64,000 nt of DNA from Diphasiastrum complanatum (Eukaryota > Streptophyta > Lycopodiopsida > Lycopodiales > Lycopodiaceae), in the NCBI GenBank assembly GCA_029204225.1, contig CM055108.1, forward strand, positions 10,766,363 to 10,830,362. Direction: 5' to 3'. Within the stretch, counting starts at the first letter, position 1; each line of letters starts with the position of its first letter. Below the pieces are notes generated by a model that saw only the letters and a program-made list of their open reading frames with translations, did no database searches and was not told the origin of the DNA. Made by a program: the position numbers and the translations under genes. Positions 11,450-22,421 of the stretch are shown here, piece by piece.

Positions 11450-13213
11450 ATGACAACATCAAGTGGAGTCAAGTTGGAGTCATGTTGGAAGACAATGATA
11501 GGCTTACGTCAAGTAGCTATTCATTGTGAAAAGTCAGAATGTCATCACTTCTTGAGATGAATGATGTTTTGGAAATTGTTGTAGGTTTGGAGGAGAGACC
11601 AGCAACACAACAAGATCAAATGAGGTATGATAAGAGGGCGAAAAGGGATCTACACATTATCAAGATGAATGTTACCAATGAGCTTCTCAAGGAAGTTGGT
11701 AAGTGTACTTCATCTAAGGATGTTTGGGATTCATTGAAGAAGCTTTATGAATCCAAGTCTACTTCTAGAGTGTTGACTCTAATAAGGATAATCTTTTCTT
11801 GTTAAAGAATGAAGAAAGTCCAAGTACTTTTCTTTTGAGGATGAAAGCATTGAATGATGAGTTGGCTTGCATTGATGAAAGCATTAAGGAAGGAGAGCTT
11901 GTTCAAGTGATTATTAATGGATTTTTGGATGCTCATGCTAACATTGTTCAAAGCATTGCTATTAAAAAGGCTTTGCCAAGTTTGATGGATCTTCACGGGA
12001 CCTTGATCAATGAAGAATATAGGCTTCAAGCAAGAGGTGGATCTACATCGACACTTCAAGAGGAGGCTATGTTCATAAAGGTCAAATTCAAGGGCAAAAG
12101 CAAAAGTAAGTAGTCTAAAGGGCAAGATCAATTGGATGCTTCTTCAAATGGCAAAAATAAAAATAGATCAAAGCTCAAGTGCTTCTATTGTGGCATCAAA
12201 CAACACTTTTCAAGTGAGTGCTACAAGAATAAGAGAGATCGAGGACACAAGCAAGGTAATCTTACTCTTGATGAGGATGGTTTGGATGTTCAAGATGCAA
12301 ATGATAATGCTTTTGTTATGTCTTCATGTATGCTTGCTAATGATGGAGATCTAGATCCATGGTGGATTGATAGTGGAGCAAGTTCACACATGACTTTTCA
12401 CAAAGAGTACTTCACTTCTTTGTTGGCATATGGAGATGACAAAAGGGTGATCTACACGGCCAATGATGGTGAGTGTGCAATCAAAGGGATTGGCACAATT
12501 CTTATTTCTCTCTCTACAAATAGGAATGTTCATTTGGAGGATGTCTTGTTTATTCCATCTATTACCAAGAATTTTCTTGGTGTGAGTCAAATGCTAAGTA
12601 AAGGCCTCAAGGTTGAGTTTGATGGAGATGCTTGTATGATCAAAAGGAAGGATTTCTTGATTGGAAAAGGTAAAAGGCAAGGAAAGTTGTTCAAACTAGA
12701 TGCTTCTGCTATTGATAACCAAGTTGGATGTGTTGCAAGAGAGCAAATACCTATTCCAGAGGTTTGGCATAAAAGGATGGGACACCTCAACTTCAAGTCA
12801 TTGGAGGTAATGGCTAGAAAGGATGTTGTGATAGGTCTTCCAAGTTCCTTAAGTGGCATCAATCATGTTTGTGAGTCTTGTGATTTGTCAAGTCACATAT
12901 ACTACCTTATATTAGATCTACATCTAGATCTACAAAGCCTTTTCAACTTGTACATTCGGATATTCATGGATTTACTACAATTAGCAATAGTGGAGCTAAG
13001 ATGTATGTAACCTTCATTGATGATTTTGGTATATTTTGTTGGATCTACCTACTAAAGAGCAAGGATGAAGTGTATGATGTCTTTATCAAGTTCAAGAATG
13101 CAAAGGAGAACCAATTTTCCACAAAGATCAAGTGCTTAAGGAGTGACAATGGTGGTGAGTACATATCTACCAAGTTCAAGGCCTTTTGTGATGGGGATCA
13201 AAAGGGAGTATAC
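11450..13213 (+). pseudogene. Copia element 1 gag-protease-integrase, truncated in integrase
   Basis: The gag begins at the ATG at 11,450 and, after a frame change, reads LLEMNDVLEIVVGLEERPAT ... EVGKCTSSKDVWDSLKKLYE. A second frame carries LNDELACIDESIKEGELVQV. After a TAG at ~12,111 the frame 12,132-13,010 holds a CCHC knuckle (CFYCGIKQHFSSEC), the protease (WWIDSGASSHMT), NVHLEDVLFIPSITKN and the pre-integrase HKRMGHLNFKSLEVM with CESC. The integrase core follows (TFIDDFGIFCWIYLLKSKDE, then CLRSDNGGEYISTK near 13,130-13,170), so two of the three catalytic acids are visible. The reading stops at 13,213, exactly where the antisense LTR begins. RT and RNase H are absent. Confidence 0.85.
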
Positions 13214-14103
13214 TGTCATAAAATTGTGGTTGTGAGCACAACGGAGGCTCAGTTGCTCAGAGCATAGGCTTGTAGGAATGGAAACGCAACAGATAGCAGC
13301 AGAAATATTCAAGTAGAAAAATTTATACAGTTTACACAAAAGAACAACGGAGTAGTGAGACAAAAATTGCACTCTGATAAATATCAATAGTGAATACAAT
13401 GGCTTGAAGTAATAACTTCAACTTGTTGAGCGTGATAACACTGGCTATAGATAACTCTGATTGAAAGAGAAATCCAATTGTTCTTCTTAACACTTACATA
13501 GCTTGATTCAACTAATATAGAGATTTACAAGAGAGGAAATATCTTCCAAGCCTTTAAGGCTATTTACGCAAGTCTTTGCATATGTACAAAAAGTTGGTAA
13601 CCGCTTCACCACCTTTTGGATATTTGCTTGTCCAGCTATTTTTAGGATTACTGATGCATTTGGCGACGTCAGTTTGCCAATGTAGAAAAAAAACGAAAAA
13701 GTCGAAGGTGCCCTAGTTTAAGGCAGCAAAAAGACAAAGGTGCCCAAAAAGGGTTTTAAGGCATTTTGAGTTTAGTGTCGTATTTTTCGCAAAGAGGCGA
13801 AAAAGACGAAGGTGACCAAAAATGGTTTTAAGGCATTCTGGGTTTCGTGTCGCATTTTTCACAAAGAGGTGAAAAAGGCGAAGGTGGTCCAGAAATGGTT
13901 TTTAAGTCATTCTGGCCAGTGTGTCATTTTTTTTGTGATCGCACGGAAAAAGAGCGAGGAAGGTAAAAAAGCAAAGGTGCCTTAAATTGTTTAAGGCATA
14001 AATGAGAAAAAACTTAAAGGAAAAATGTGAAGGTCCGAAATCATGTTGTCAACCTTTTCAAGATGCTCATCAATTTTTAAGATTGAGCGTAAGAAATCTA
14101 ACA
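13214..14103 (-). repeat. 3' LTR of antisense copia Y
   Basis: On the minus strand it begins TGTTAGATTTCTTACGC at 14,103, next to a polypurine tract, and ends with ACA at 13,214. It aligns over its length with the LTR at 21,072-21,775 and the truncated LTR at 17,029-17,383. It is ~190 bp longer than the 21-kb copy because of three 72-73-bp tandem units (GTTTTAAGGCATT at 13,753 and 13,825, and a GTTTTTAAGTCATT variant at 13,898), each followed by a CGCATTTTTC/GCAAAGAGG block. Its lower end splits the integrase of copia element 1. Confidence 0.85.
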
Positions 14104-14114
14104 CTCCCTCTTAA
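14104..14114 (-). promoter_or_regulatory. Polypurine tract of copia Y
   Basis: TTAAGAGGGAG on the minus strand, directly before the LTR TGTTAG. It is the plus-strand priming site of reverse transcription. The equivalent in element X is TTAAGGGGGAG. Confidence 0.85.
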
Positions 14115-14118
14115 TAAG

Positions 14119-15900
14119 GATCTTGAAAAACTTTGATCTTCAGATTTAACATATCGCTAAATTTGAGATGTTGCTCATTTGATAGAGCCTTTGTCAAGTA
14201 ATCTATTGCCATGTAGTTTAATCTGCAAAAAATTAATTCTCCTTCCTTGTTGTGCACTTTTTGTCTAAGGTAATGATACCTAATTTCTATATGTTTGCTT
14301 CGAGAGTGAAATCTCAGATTGAGAGAAAGTGCTATTGTGTTTTGATTGTCACAATAGATTGTTGTAGAAAGCGTTTGTGCAAGGTTCAGGTCTGCAAGAA
14401 GTTGCCTTAGCCAGATTGCCTCTTTGGTTGCATTTGTGGCAGCTATGTATTCGGATTCCGTTGATGATAATGCAACTAAGGTCTGCTTCTGGCTGTTCCA
14501 TGAGATTGGGCCTTGGTTGTATAAAAATACAAATCCAAAAGTTGATTTTCTGGTGTCGACATATGCTGCCCAATCCGCATTTGTGTAGGGTTCAAGGATG
14601 TTGGCAGTTTGGTTGCCTCCATCAGATGATGAGAGTTTTCATTGCTTGGATGTACTTCATGACCTTTGTTAGCGCTTTCCAATGAACTATGCCCGGATTT
14701 AACAAGAATTGGCTGAGTGTACTGATTGAATATGCAAGGTCTGGTCACGTGTAGATCATTGCGTACATCAGTGAGCTGATGATGGATTGAAATGGGTAGC
14801 GCTTTATTTCCTCCATTTTTGTCTCAGTTTGAGGAGACTGTTCCTTTGATAGTTTTAGTCCAAGGTCGAGTGGAAAGAGATTGGGTTTGGAGTTGGCCAT
14901 TCCATACTTTTCCAACACGTTGTTGAGATATCGTTGCTACTGATAAAGATCAGTCTGCTGGGTCGATCTTGTTGAATTTGGTTTTCGAGACAATAGTGGG
15001 CTGGACCCATGTCAGTCATCTTGTATTCCTGGGCCAGCATGCATTTTGTATTTTTCATTGGATTCAGATTATTATTGAATAAGAGTGTATCATCTATGTA
15101 GAGAGTGATGATGATGAAGTATTCTGATATAGATTTGAAGTAAACATTCGAGCCTGTTGAGTTTGGAATAAAACCATTCTCCATCAGAAATACATTGATC
15201 TTCTGGAACTAGACTCTGGGTGACTGTTTCAGCCCGTAGAGTGCCTTGTGAATTCTGCATACAAGGTGTTGTTGCTTGTCATTGAGTTCATATCCCTCTG
15301 GCTGTGTCACATAGATTTCCTCTTTGATAGTTCCATTGAGGAAAGCGGTCCGGATATCCATCTGATGGACTTCGAGATCTGTTGTAGCTGCAAAGGAGAG
15401 GACTAGGCAGATTGAAGCATGTTTGACGACTGGATTGAAGGTTTTTGAATAATCTAGATCTGAAATCTGGGAAAAGCCTTTGGTGACTAGCTTGGACTTG
15501 TACCAATTTAGCCTTCCTTCAGTGTCGTACTTCATCTTGAATATCCATTTGCATGGAATTGGGTTTTGGTCCTTTGGTATCTCAATGAGTGTCCATGTTT
15601 GATTCTCCAATGGAGAATTGAATTCGGTGTCCATAGCTGATTTTCACTAGTCAGCATGAGGAGTAGACATCGCCTCAAAAGCTATGATTGATTCACAAAG
15701 TAGCAGGCCAGATCATCCAGAAATATGGATGGAGGCTGTCTGGACCTGTTCGACCTTCTGGATTGAACTTCGGTCCTCTGATGTGGGTTGACTCGTTGAG
15801 GTTCTGACTCATTGTCTGAGTCAGCGTCGAGATTCTGCAGTGGAGTCTCTGGATCGAAATTGACTGGTTGCTCAATCCCAGAGTCGAAAAGAAACTTCAA
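14119..15900 (-). pseudogene. Copia Y integrase tail, reverse transcriptase and RNase H
   Basis: Minus-strand order: an acidic linker between integrase and RT (15,900-15,682; PHQRTEVQSRRSNRSRQPPS); RT (15,634-15,209; ENQTWTLIEIPKDQNPIPCK, KALYGLKQSPR) continuing to 14,855 with the catalytic ITLYIDDTLLF; then RNase H with CDNQNTIALSLNLRFHSRSK and KHIEIRYHYLRQKV, ending FQDPY just before the polypurine tract. Stops and frame changes occur between RT and RNase H. The catalytic YIDD pair and RNase H DNQ are present. Everything upstream of the linker is missing and replaced by unrelated DNA. Confidence 0.88.
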
Positions 15901-15904
15901 GTGA

Positions 15905-17028
15905 AGTAGGACGAAAAGAAGAAAATCTTATAAGAAGTGCGTGAAGGGTGATGTGAAAGCGAGTTTTTTTTATGAAGGTTTTTGGGAAGAGAGTTTCAAA
16001 GAAAAAGAGTGATTACGTTTTGGTGAGATAGTTCTTATGAGGAATTAGTTCCCATAAGAGTGATAGAGATATATTTTTGTTTTGAATGTGTGATTGTGAG
16101 GAAAAGAGAGTATCCACAAGAGAGAATGGTTGTGTGCTTTTTTACAGAGAGTGATTTTGTATGTTTTGTATAGAGAGTGTTTTGGTGTGCTTTTCGTATA
16201 GAGAGAGTGTCTTTGAGTGTGTTTGAGAATGAAACGGCCATTAGCGTGTGTAAGGAGAATTATGTCTTCTGTGCAAGTGTAGAAAACCTCTCAGACATGA
16301 ATAAGAGATGTGTGATGTTTGAGAAAGAGAGTGTTCTTGTGTTAAGAAGGTTTGATGAAAACAATTTCTAGAAGCGTTGAGAGCTGAGTTTCCACTGCTG
16401 GTTTTAGGTGTTTTGGTGAAGTAAGGGTGTGTGGAAAAATTTATCAATTTGAGAAAGTTGTTATGTATTCCTTTGTAGGAATCAGTGTTGTGAGCAGAGA
16501 AGGATTCCACTGCTGTTTGAACTGGTCCTTTGTGAAACTAGTTTATGAATGATTGCCAATGCTGTAAGAAGTTATATTGCTGTCATCATGACGGGAGGAG
16601 ACATTCTAGAACAAGGAAGCAAGGTCAAGGCTCCCGTATATTGGAAGCATCTGATATCATAAGGACCATTGCTGAGCCACAGTGAAGTGCATATTTGAGC
16701 AGAGGAACATCGTATAAAATAGAGAGATTTGATTGCAACCATAGCTGGCTACACGCTGGTTGTCAAACAGCCTCCAGTGCATTTCCAAATGTCCCTCCTA
16801 CCCTCCATTGCTCTCATGGCTCTTCCAGCCTTGTTTCAATCAGCGATTTCCTACAAAAGAGAGGGTCGTTTCTAGCAGGATACCTGAGTTAGCCCTTTTA
16901 CCTACTGATTTCTGGACTTACAATGCTATTTCTCCACCTCTCTTCAGTACTAGCATACTCCTGGTGGAGTGTCTACCAAAAGCTTCAAGAGGGGTCCTTC
17001 ACCATATCTCCATTTTCAGAGACATAGT
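15905..17028. other. Unexplained segment between two copia halves
   Basis: No gene or transposon domain recognised. On the minus strand 15,950-16,400 is CT-rich, with a repeated ACTCTCTATAC/CACTCTCT pattern resembling a plant 5' leader. The plus-strand frames (16,695-17,086) are short and unassigned. It sits exactly where the 5' part of antisense copia Y and the first half of the 5' LTR of copia X should be. Confidence 0.4.
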
Positions 17029-17383
17029 TTTAGTACATACAAAAATTGGCGTCAATGCTTGTAATATATTTAGAAGACACTTGTGAATATATATTATAAA
17101 CTAAATCAAGCTATGTGTAAGTTTTATCATTATCAGAATTATATGTAGCCAGCGTAATCACATTCAACAATCAAGCTGAAGTTATCACTTCAAGCATTGT
17201 ACTCGTTTGTTTTGATATTAATCAGAGTGCAAATTTTTGTCTCACTACTATATTGTTCATTTGCGCAATTTGTATGAATCATTCGTCTTGAATATTTCTG
17301 CTGCTAACTGTTGAGTTTCCGATCCTACACGCCTACGCTCAAAGCTTCCAGCTTCCGCTGCCGGTCACCGACGTTTTGCGACA
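17029..17383 (+). repeat. Truncated 5' LTR of copia X
   Basis: It aligns with the second half of the 3' LTR (about 21,425-21,775) from GTACATACAAAAA through the terminal TTTTGCGACA. The first ~350 bp of the LTR are missing and unrelated DNA lies upstream. Confidence 0.85.
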
Positions 17384-17393
17384 TGGTATCAGG
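17384..17393 (+). promoter_or_regulatory. Primer-binding site of copia X
   Basis: TGGTATCAGG directly follows the LTR terminal CA. Only the last base differs from the TGGTATCAGA start of the initiator-Met site. Confidence 0.8.
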
Positions 17394-17526
17394 ACAAGCA
17401 TTTCAGTAATCTGCATTTCTACTGCGGATTATCAGTCTTGTTTCTATCAAGACGTCTTTCTAGCAAACGTGTAGCCAACAGTATTCTGACATTCGTTGTT
17501 TCTACCAACGACCTCGTTCAACCAGA

Positions 17527-18136
17527 ATGGATCCATCATCTAGTTCATCTCTCATTGACAAACTCGATGGAGATAACTACCATCTCTGGAAATTCAAGAT
17601 GAAGGTTATACTACTAGCCAAAGCACTGTGGGACATAGTTGATGGCACATAGCTCAAACCAGAAGGTGATGCAACCATCATCACCAAGTGGAGACTGAGA
17701 GATGGCAAAGCACTTGCAATGATTTCACCCTCAACATCATGGATACTCATATCAGCCACATACGTGCTGTTTAGACTGCTAAGGATGCATGGGACATCCT
17801 AGCAACCCTCTACGATATCAGGGATGTGACTTCTAAGCTACACTTGAGAAAGAAATTCTTCACCCTGAGAATGTCTGACGTAGAGAGTGTTTCGAGTCAC
17901 CTCAACATTTTCAAAAACCTTATGGAACCTATGACTGCAACTGGCTCAGTCATAGAAGATTCTGATGCTCTCATGAATCTATTAACGAGTCTACCTGAAG
18001 CCTACAAAAATTGGATAACAGCAATCTCTACCCAGGAGCAGCTCACTCTATCAAAAGTAATATCATTGCTCCTACAAGAGGAGATCTGAAGATCTGCATC
18101 CTCCTCAGGCTCAGGATCGGATCCTCAAATAACACT
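17527..18136 (+). pseudogene. Copia X gag (UBN2/DUF4219-type)
   Basis: The start ATG at 17,527 gives SLIDKLDGDNYHLWKFKMKV, the typical N-terminus of copia Gag, which forms the capsid. A TAG follows at ~17,650, and a frame change near 17,715-17,760 is needed to continue into DAWDILATLYDIRDVTSKL. The frame 17,826-18,089 then runs SVSSHLNIFKNLMEPMTATG ... LLQEEI and ends in TGA. The original gag is cut at ~18,137 by the inversion; its zinc-knuckle end is at 20,572-20,848 on the other strand. Confidence 0.85.
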
Positions 18137-19201
18137 ATTGTGCTTTGATTGTCACAATAGATTGTTGTAGGAAGTGTTTGTGCAAAGTTGATGTTTGCAA
18201 GCAGTTGCCTTAGCCAGATCGCCTTTTTGGTTGCATTTGTGGGAGGTATATATTCGATATCTGTTGATGATAATGCAACTGAGATCTACTTCCGACAGTT
18301 CCATGAGATTGGGCCTTGGTTGTATAAAAATACAAATCCATAAGTCGATTTTTTGGTATCGATATCTCCTGTCCAATCCGCATCTATGTAGGCTTCAAGG
18401 ATGTTGGCAGTTTGGCTGCCTCCGTAGCAAATGCCGAGAGTTTTTGTTATTTAGATGTACTTCATGACCTTTGTTAGTGCTTTCCAATGAGTTAAGCCTG
18501 GATTTGATAGGAACTTGTTGAGTGTATTAATCGAATATGCAAGTTCTGGTCACGTGTAGATCATTGTGTACATCAGTGAGCCGATGATGGATTGAAACGG
18601 GTAGCGCTTTATTTCATCCTTTTCTGCCTCAGTTTCAGGAGACTGTTCCTTTAATAGTTTTAGTTTAGGGTCGAGTGGAAAGTGACTTGGTTTGCAGTTG
18701 GCCATTCCATGCTTTTTCAACACGTTGTTGAGATATCGTTGCTAACTGATGAAAATCAGTGTGCTGGGTCGAGCTCGTTGGATTTGGATTCCGAGACAAT
18801 AGTGGGCTTGGACCCATGTCAGTCATCTTGTATTCCTGGGCTAGCATGCATTTCATATCCTTCATCAGATTCATATTGTTACTAAATAGGAGCGTATCAT
18901 CTACATAGAGAGTGATGATGATGAAGTAATCAGATATAGACTTGAAGTAAATATTCGAGTATGTCAAGTTTGGAATAAAACCATTCTCGATCAGAAATGT
19001 GTTGATTTTTTAGAACCAAGCTCTAGGTGACTGTTTCAGCCCATAGAGAGCCTTGTGGATTTTGCATACAAGGTGTTGTTGCTTGTCGTTGAGTTCGTAT
19101 CCCTCTGGCTGCATCATATAAATTTCCTCTTCGATGGTTTCATTGAGGAGGTCAGCATCAAGAGTAGACATAGCCTCAAAAACGGTGGTTGGTTCCTGCA
19201 C
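18137..19201 (-). pseudogene. Inverted RT-RNase H part of copia X
   Basis: On the minus strand: EPTTVFEAMSTLDADL, a deletion, then EEEIYMMQPEGYELNDKQQH and KALYGLKQSPRAWF (19,201-19,010). RT with the catalytic ITLYVDDTLLFSNN lies near 18,900. The 18,665-18,150 part corresponds to 14,855-14,350 of copia Y. RNase H ends with IYCDNQSTIV at 18,137. The N-terminal RT exon present in Y (ENQTWTL...) is deleted here. Confidence 0.85.
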
Positions 19202-19203
19202 AA

Positions 19204-19929
19204 ATAGTAGGCCGGATCATCCATAAATTTGGATGGAGGCTGTCTAGACCTATTCGACCTTTTGGGTTGAACTTCGATCCTATGATGTGGGTTGACTCGT
19301 TGAGGTTCTGACTCATTATCTAAGTCAGTGTCAGTATCCTGCAGTTGAATCCCTGGATCAGAATTTGGGTGCTCGATCCATGGGTCATATTTGTCAACAA
19401 CTTTCTCCTTGTGGTCGATAAACTAGTCTTCCACAAAAATGATGTCTCTACTGGTGAATGCCTTTTCAGTATCCAAATTGTAGAGCTTATATGCACAAAA
19501 GTGATGCATCCAAACACTCGAATATTTTTGAGTGATAGTTTCGATCTTGTCCACACCTCATAAGGTGTCTTGCCATTTAGGGCTTTGGTGATGGATTGAT
19601 TTAAGGTCAAGCAAGCCTTTGGAAGTATGAACCAAGTCTGAAATAAAAGGGCTTCTAGCATGCTTGCTGATAATACAGCTTCTGCATGGAGAAGTTGGCT
19701 TGCTGACAGAAGACAGATCTTGTACTAGTCTCCGAACAGACATTTGTTGGATACTATTGAAATTGAGGTGGCCAAGTCTGCAATGCCACGGCATATCAGT
19801 TGATTCAGAAGTGGTTGTGTGAAGAGCTTGACTGTTAGAAGAGTAGCAGTGGCTGAGTTTGTAAAGATAGCCACTTGGGAAATGATCTAATGCTCTGATA
19901 CCAAAATTGTCATGTGCCAATCTTAGCAT
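19204..19929 (-). pseudogene. Inverted integrase part of copia X
   Basis: Pre-integrase WHCRLGHLNFNSIQQMSVRR with CRSC and KHARSPF (19,800-19,640). The integrase core with its D-D-E is missing. NGKTPYEVWTRSKLSLKNIR and VFGCITFVHI (19,590-19,480) follow directly, so there is a large internal deletion. The linker to RT (PHHRIEVQPKRSNRSRQPPS region, 19,300-19,210) is like that of copia Y. Confidence 0.8.
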
Positions 19930-20200
19930 TCAAACATCTAATCCATTCATTATGCAAGAAATCAAGAAACTAGTCAAAATTCAAGAAACTAACTAAATGT
20001 TGCCAAACTTCACCAAAATGGGTAAAGATAGAATCCATTATTCATTATTATTGATCATTCACAAGATTAGGCTTGAAACTAGAGCATGATCATAGCTCTC
20101 ATGTGATTGTAGGCACATGAACCATCAATACTATCAAGAAAGCTCTCAAAGAGAAACTTCAAGATCACCAAAAGTTCAAAAATAATAAAAGTAGAATAGC
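19892..20200 (-). mobile_element. LTR fragment with its primer-binding site inserted in the copia X protease-integrase linker
   Basis: Between the protease end (KVLAFGR, ~20,205) and LDHFPSGYLYKLS (~19,890) lie about 300 unrelated bases. On the minus strand they end CACATGACA, ATTT, then TGGTATCAGAGC (19,903-19,892), which is exactly an LTR end followed by the initiator-Met primer-binding site. A small truncated LTR element, a TRIM-like element, or a 5' LTR fragment of another copia would fit. Its upstream end is unclear. Confidence 0.6.
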
Positions 20201-20205
20201 CTTCC

Positions 20206-20848
20206 AAAGGCTAGAACCTTCCGGGATTTGTGAAGAATTGTGCAGCCTTCTGTATCAAATTCTACCCTCTGACCTGAATCGGTGATTCTGCTAACTAAGA
20301 GTAGATTCTTGGTCAAATCTGGAACGTGGAGAACGTTGGACAACAACTTGACTTCACCTCTTTTGAATTCAACTATGAATGTTCCTTCACCTTCGATTGA
20401 ATGTGATGAGTTGTCTCCAAGTTGCACAACTCGAGAGTGGGTGAATGACTTATAGTCTTTGAACCAGTCGCAATGGTGAGTCATGTGTTGGATTGCTCCA
20501 GAATCTAGATACCAGGAATTGATATCCTGTTGTTCTCCGACTTTGGTCATGAACGCAGCTTCATCTTCCTCTTATTGCTGGATTGAGTGACTGGTTGTTG
20601 CATTGTGTGCTTGTTGTTGGAACTGCTTCTTCTTTTCGTTGTTGTACTTCAAAGTTCGGCAGTTCTTGATTTCATGGCCAGTCCTCTTACAGTATCTGCA
20701 GAATAGTTTTTGCATTGGTTGAAACGATGAAGAAGTTGAATTCGATCCTGAACCAGAATTTGGTCCAGCCTGCATGTTACTCTTCTTGTTAGTATAACCT
20801 GACTTTATAGATCTCTTGGATCTAAACTTCTGATTTGTCGAATATAGA
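20206..20848 (-). pseudogene. Inverted gag zinc knuckle and protease of copia X
   Basis: On the minus strand, ALYSTNQKFRSK continues gag to the CCHC knuckle CRYCKRTGHEIKNC (~20,695). After a TAA the protease reads NSWYLDSGAIQHMTHHCDWF ... LSNVLHVPDLTKNLLLVSR and KVLAFGR. The active-site DSG is intact. Joined to the plus-strand gag at 18,136 the frame is continuous (SDPQ-ALYST). Confidence 0.85.
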
Positions 20849-21055
20849 GCTCTCAATCCGATATTTTACTCTCGAAGCAAACATATCAAAATCAAGTATC
20901 ATTACCTTAGAGATAAAGTGCATAGCAAGGAAGTAGCATTGGTTTTCTGCAGAACAAACTACATGGCAGCATATTACTTCACAAAGGCTCCATCAAAGGA
21001 GCAACATCTTAGATTTACCAATAAGCTAAATCTAAAAATCAAGGTTTTTCAGGAT
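20849..21055 (+). pseudogene. RNase H C-terminus of copia X, original orientation
   Basis: Plus-strand ALNPIFYSRSKHIKIKYHYL, RDKVHSKEVALVF and FTKAPSKEQHLRF are the end of a copia RNase H. This is the part left in place when the upstream block inverted. Confidence 0.85.
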
Positions 21056-21060
21056 CCACA

Positions 21061-21071
21061 TTAAGGGGGAG
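21061..21071 (+). promoter_or_regulatory. Polypurine tract of copia X
   Basis: TTAAGGGGGAG immediately before the LTR TGTTAG; the standard plant copia plus-strand primer. Confidence 0.9.
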
Positions 21072-21775
21072 TGTTAGATTTCTTATGCTCAGCCTAAACA
21101 AATCGTTCAAGTAATGAACATCCTGAAAACCGAAGGACGACTACATGTTTCGGACCTTTGCATTTTTACCTTTGGGAATTTTTTGTGCCTTAACCATTTT
21201 CTAGGCACTTTCGTCTTTTTTGCCTTCTTCGCATTTTTTGCACCTTCGCAAAAAAGGCGACGCAATGACCAAAATCCATTATAGACCCGCCTTAAATAAT
21301 TTAAAGGCACCTTCGGATTTTTTGGATTTTTTGCAACAATGGCAGACCGATGTCGCCAACTTATCATCAACCCTAAAAATAGCTGGATAGCTAAAATATC
21401 CAAAGGGCGGTTACCTACTTTGTACTTACAAAAACTAGAGCATTCAATGCTTGTAAGATATTTAGAAGACACTTGTAAATATATACTATAAGCTGAATCA
21501 AGCTAAGTGTAAATTTTATCATTATCAAAGTTATCTGTAGCCAGCGTAATCACGCTCAACAATCAAGCTGAAATTATCACTTCACGCATTGCACTCGTTT
21601 GTTTTGATATTAATCAGAGTGCAATTTTCTGTCTCACTATTGTATTGTTCATTTGTGCAATTTGTATGAATCATTCATCTTGAATATTTTTGCTACTAAC
21701 TATTGCATTTTTGATCCTACATGCCTACGCTTAAAGCTTCCAACTTCCGCTGCCAGTCACCCATGTTTTGCGACA
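21072..21775 (+). repeat. 3' LTR of copia X
   Basis: 704 bp, from TGTTAGATTTCTTATGC to TTTTGCGACA, with TG..CA ends. It follows the polypurine tract and aligns with 13,214-14,103 (antisense) and 17,029-17,383. The first half carries AAAGGCG/CTTCGC-rich sequence but fewer tandem units than the copy in element Y. Confidence 0.92.
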
Positions 21776-21941
21776 GGAGGTTGGAGCACAAGTTAGAATT
21801 AAAGTAGAACTACTATGTTACTATACTGTGGGTCCTATTAGTGGATAAGGATCAGTTGGCCTCGCCACGAGGCGAGTCGACAAGATACACGTCCCGTCAA
21901 CGGTAACTTGGGCCATGCATGAGTTGCCATAGTGAAGAACT

Positions 21942-21985
21942 ATCATTAGAGAAACTTAGAGCCCGACGAGGGCCTTTGAGAAAAA
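21942..21985 (+). repeat. Left terminal inverted repeat of T2
   Basis: The first 13 bases are identical to the inverse of the right end (ATCATTAGAGAAA). The following ~30 are similar, with GAGGGCC and GAAA(A)ATG in register. It shares CATTAG with T1 ends. Confidence 0.7.
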
Positions 21986-22421
21986 TGCTCTTTTATTTTT
22001 TTCTTATTTTCGTTGTCATGTGGACCAATTAAAACCTTAGCTTCGGGGTTCTACGTAACGTAAAATTTTCCAAATGTAAATAAAATAAAAAGTTTCTAAA
22101 TATATTGCTGTTTCATCGGGCAGCATGTGGAAATGCTATTGGTTGATGAGGCCTGCCCTTCCAGGTCATCACTGCCCAAAGAGACCCAAAAATATTGAAA
22201 ATGAATATGACAGATGGTTGAGATGAGAAAATCGACGTACCATTAATGTATATGCATTGTCAAACCATGGTTAACAGGGTTAGCCAGAGTTGATTTGTGA
22301 CGCCAAATAAATCAGTGTTTCAAATTTTTGCCAACACTTTTTCTCAGATTCATGGCTTTTTGTATACGTAAATTTTCAGATTCATAGTTTAATGTTTCAG
22401 ATTTTTGCATGCAAATTATGA

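Larger units (their letters stand above)
17029..21775 (+). mobile_element. Copia X, LTR retrotransposon with an internally inverted gag-pol block
   Basis: Plus-strand parts in order: truncated 5' LTR, PBS, gag; then an antisense block (zinc knuckle, protease, integrase, RT, most of RNase H); then the plus-strand RNase H tail, polypurine tract and complete 3' LTR. Flipping the block restores correct order. The gag frame ...SGSGSDPQ continues as ALYSTNQKF, and RNase H IYCDNQSTIV continues as ALNPIFYSRSKH. Both joins are at about 18,137 and 20,848. So this is one element with an in-place inversion, not two elements inserted in opposite directions. Confidence 0.8.
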
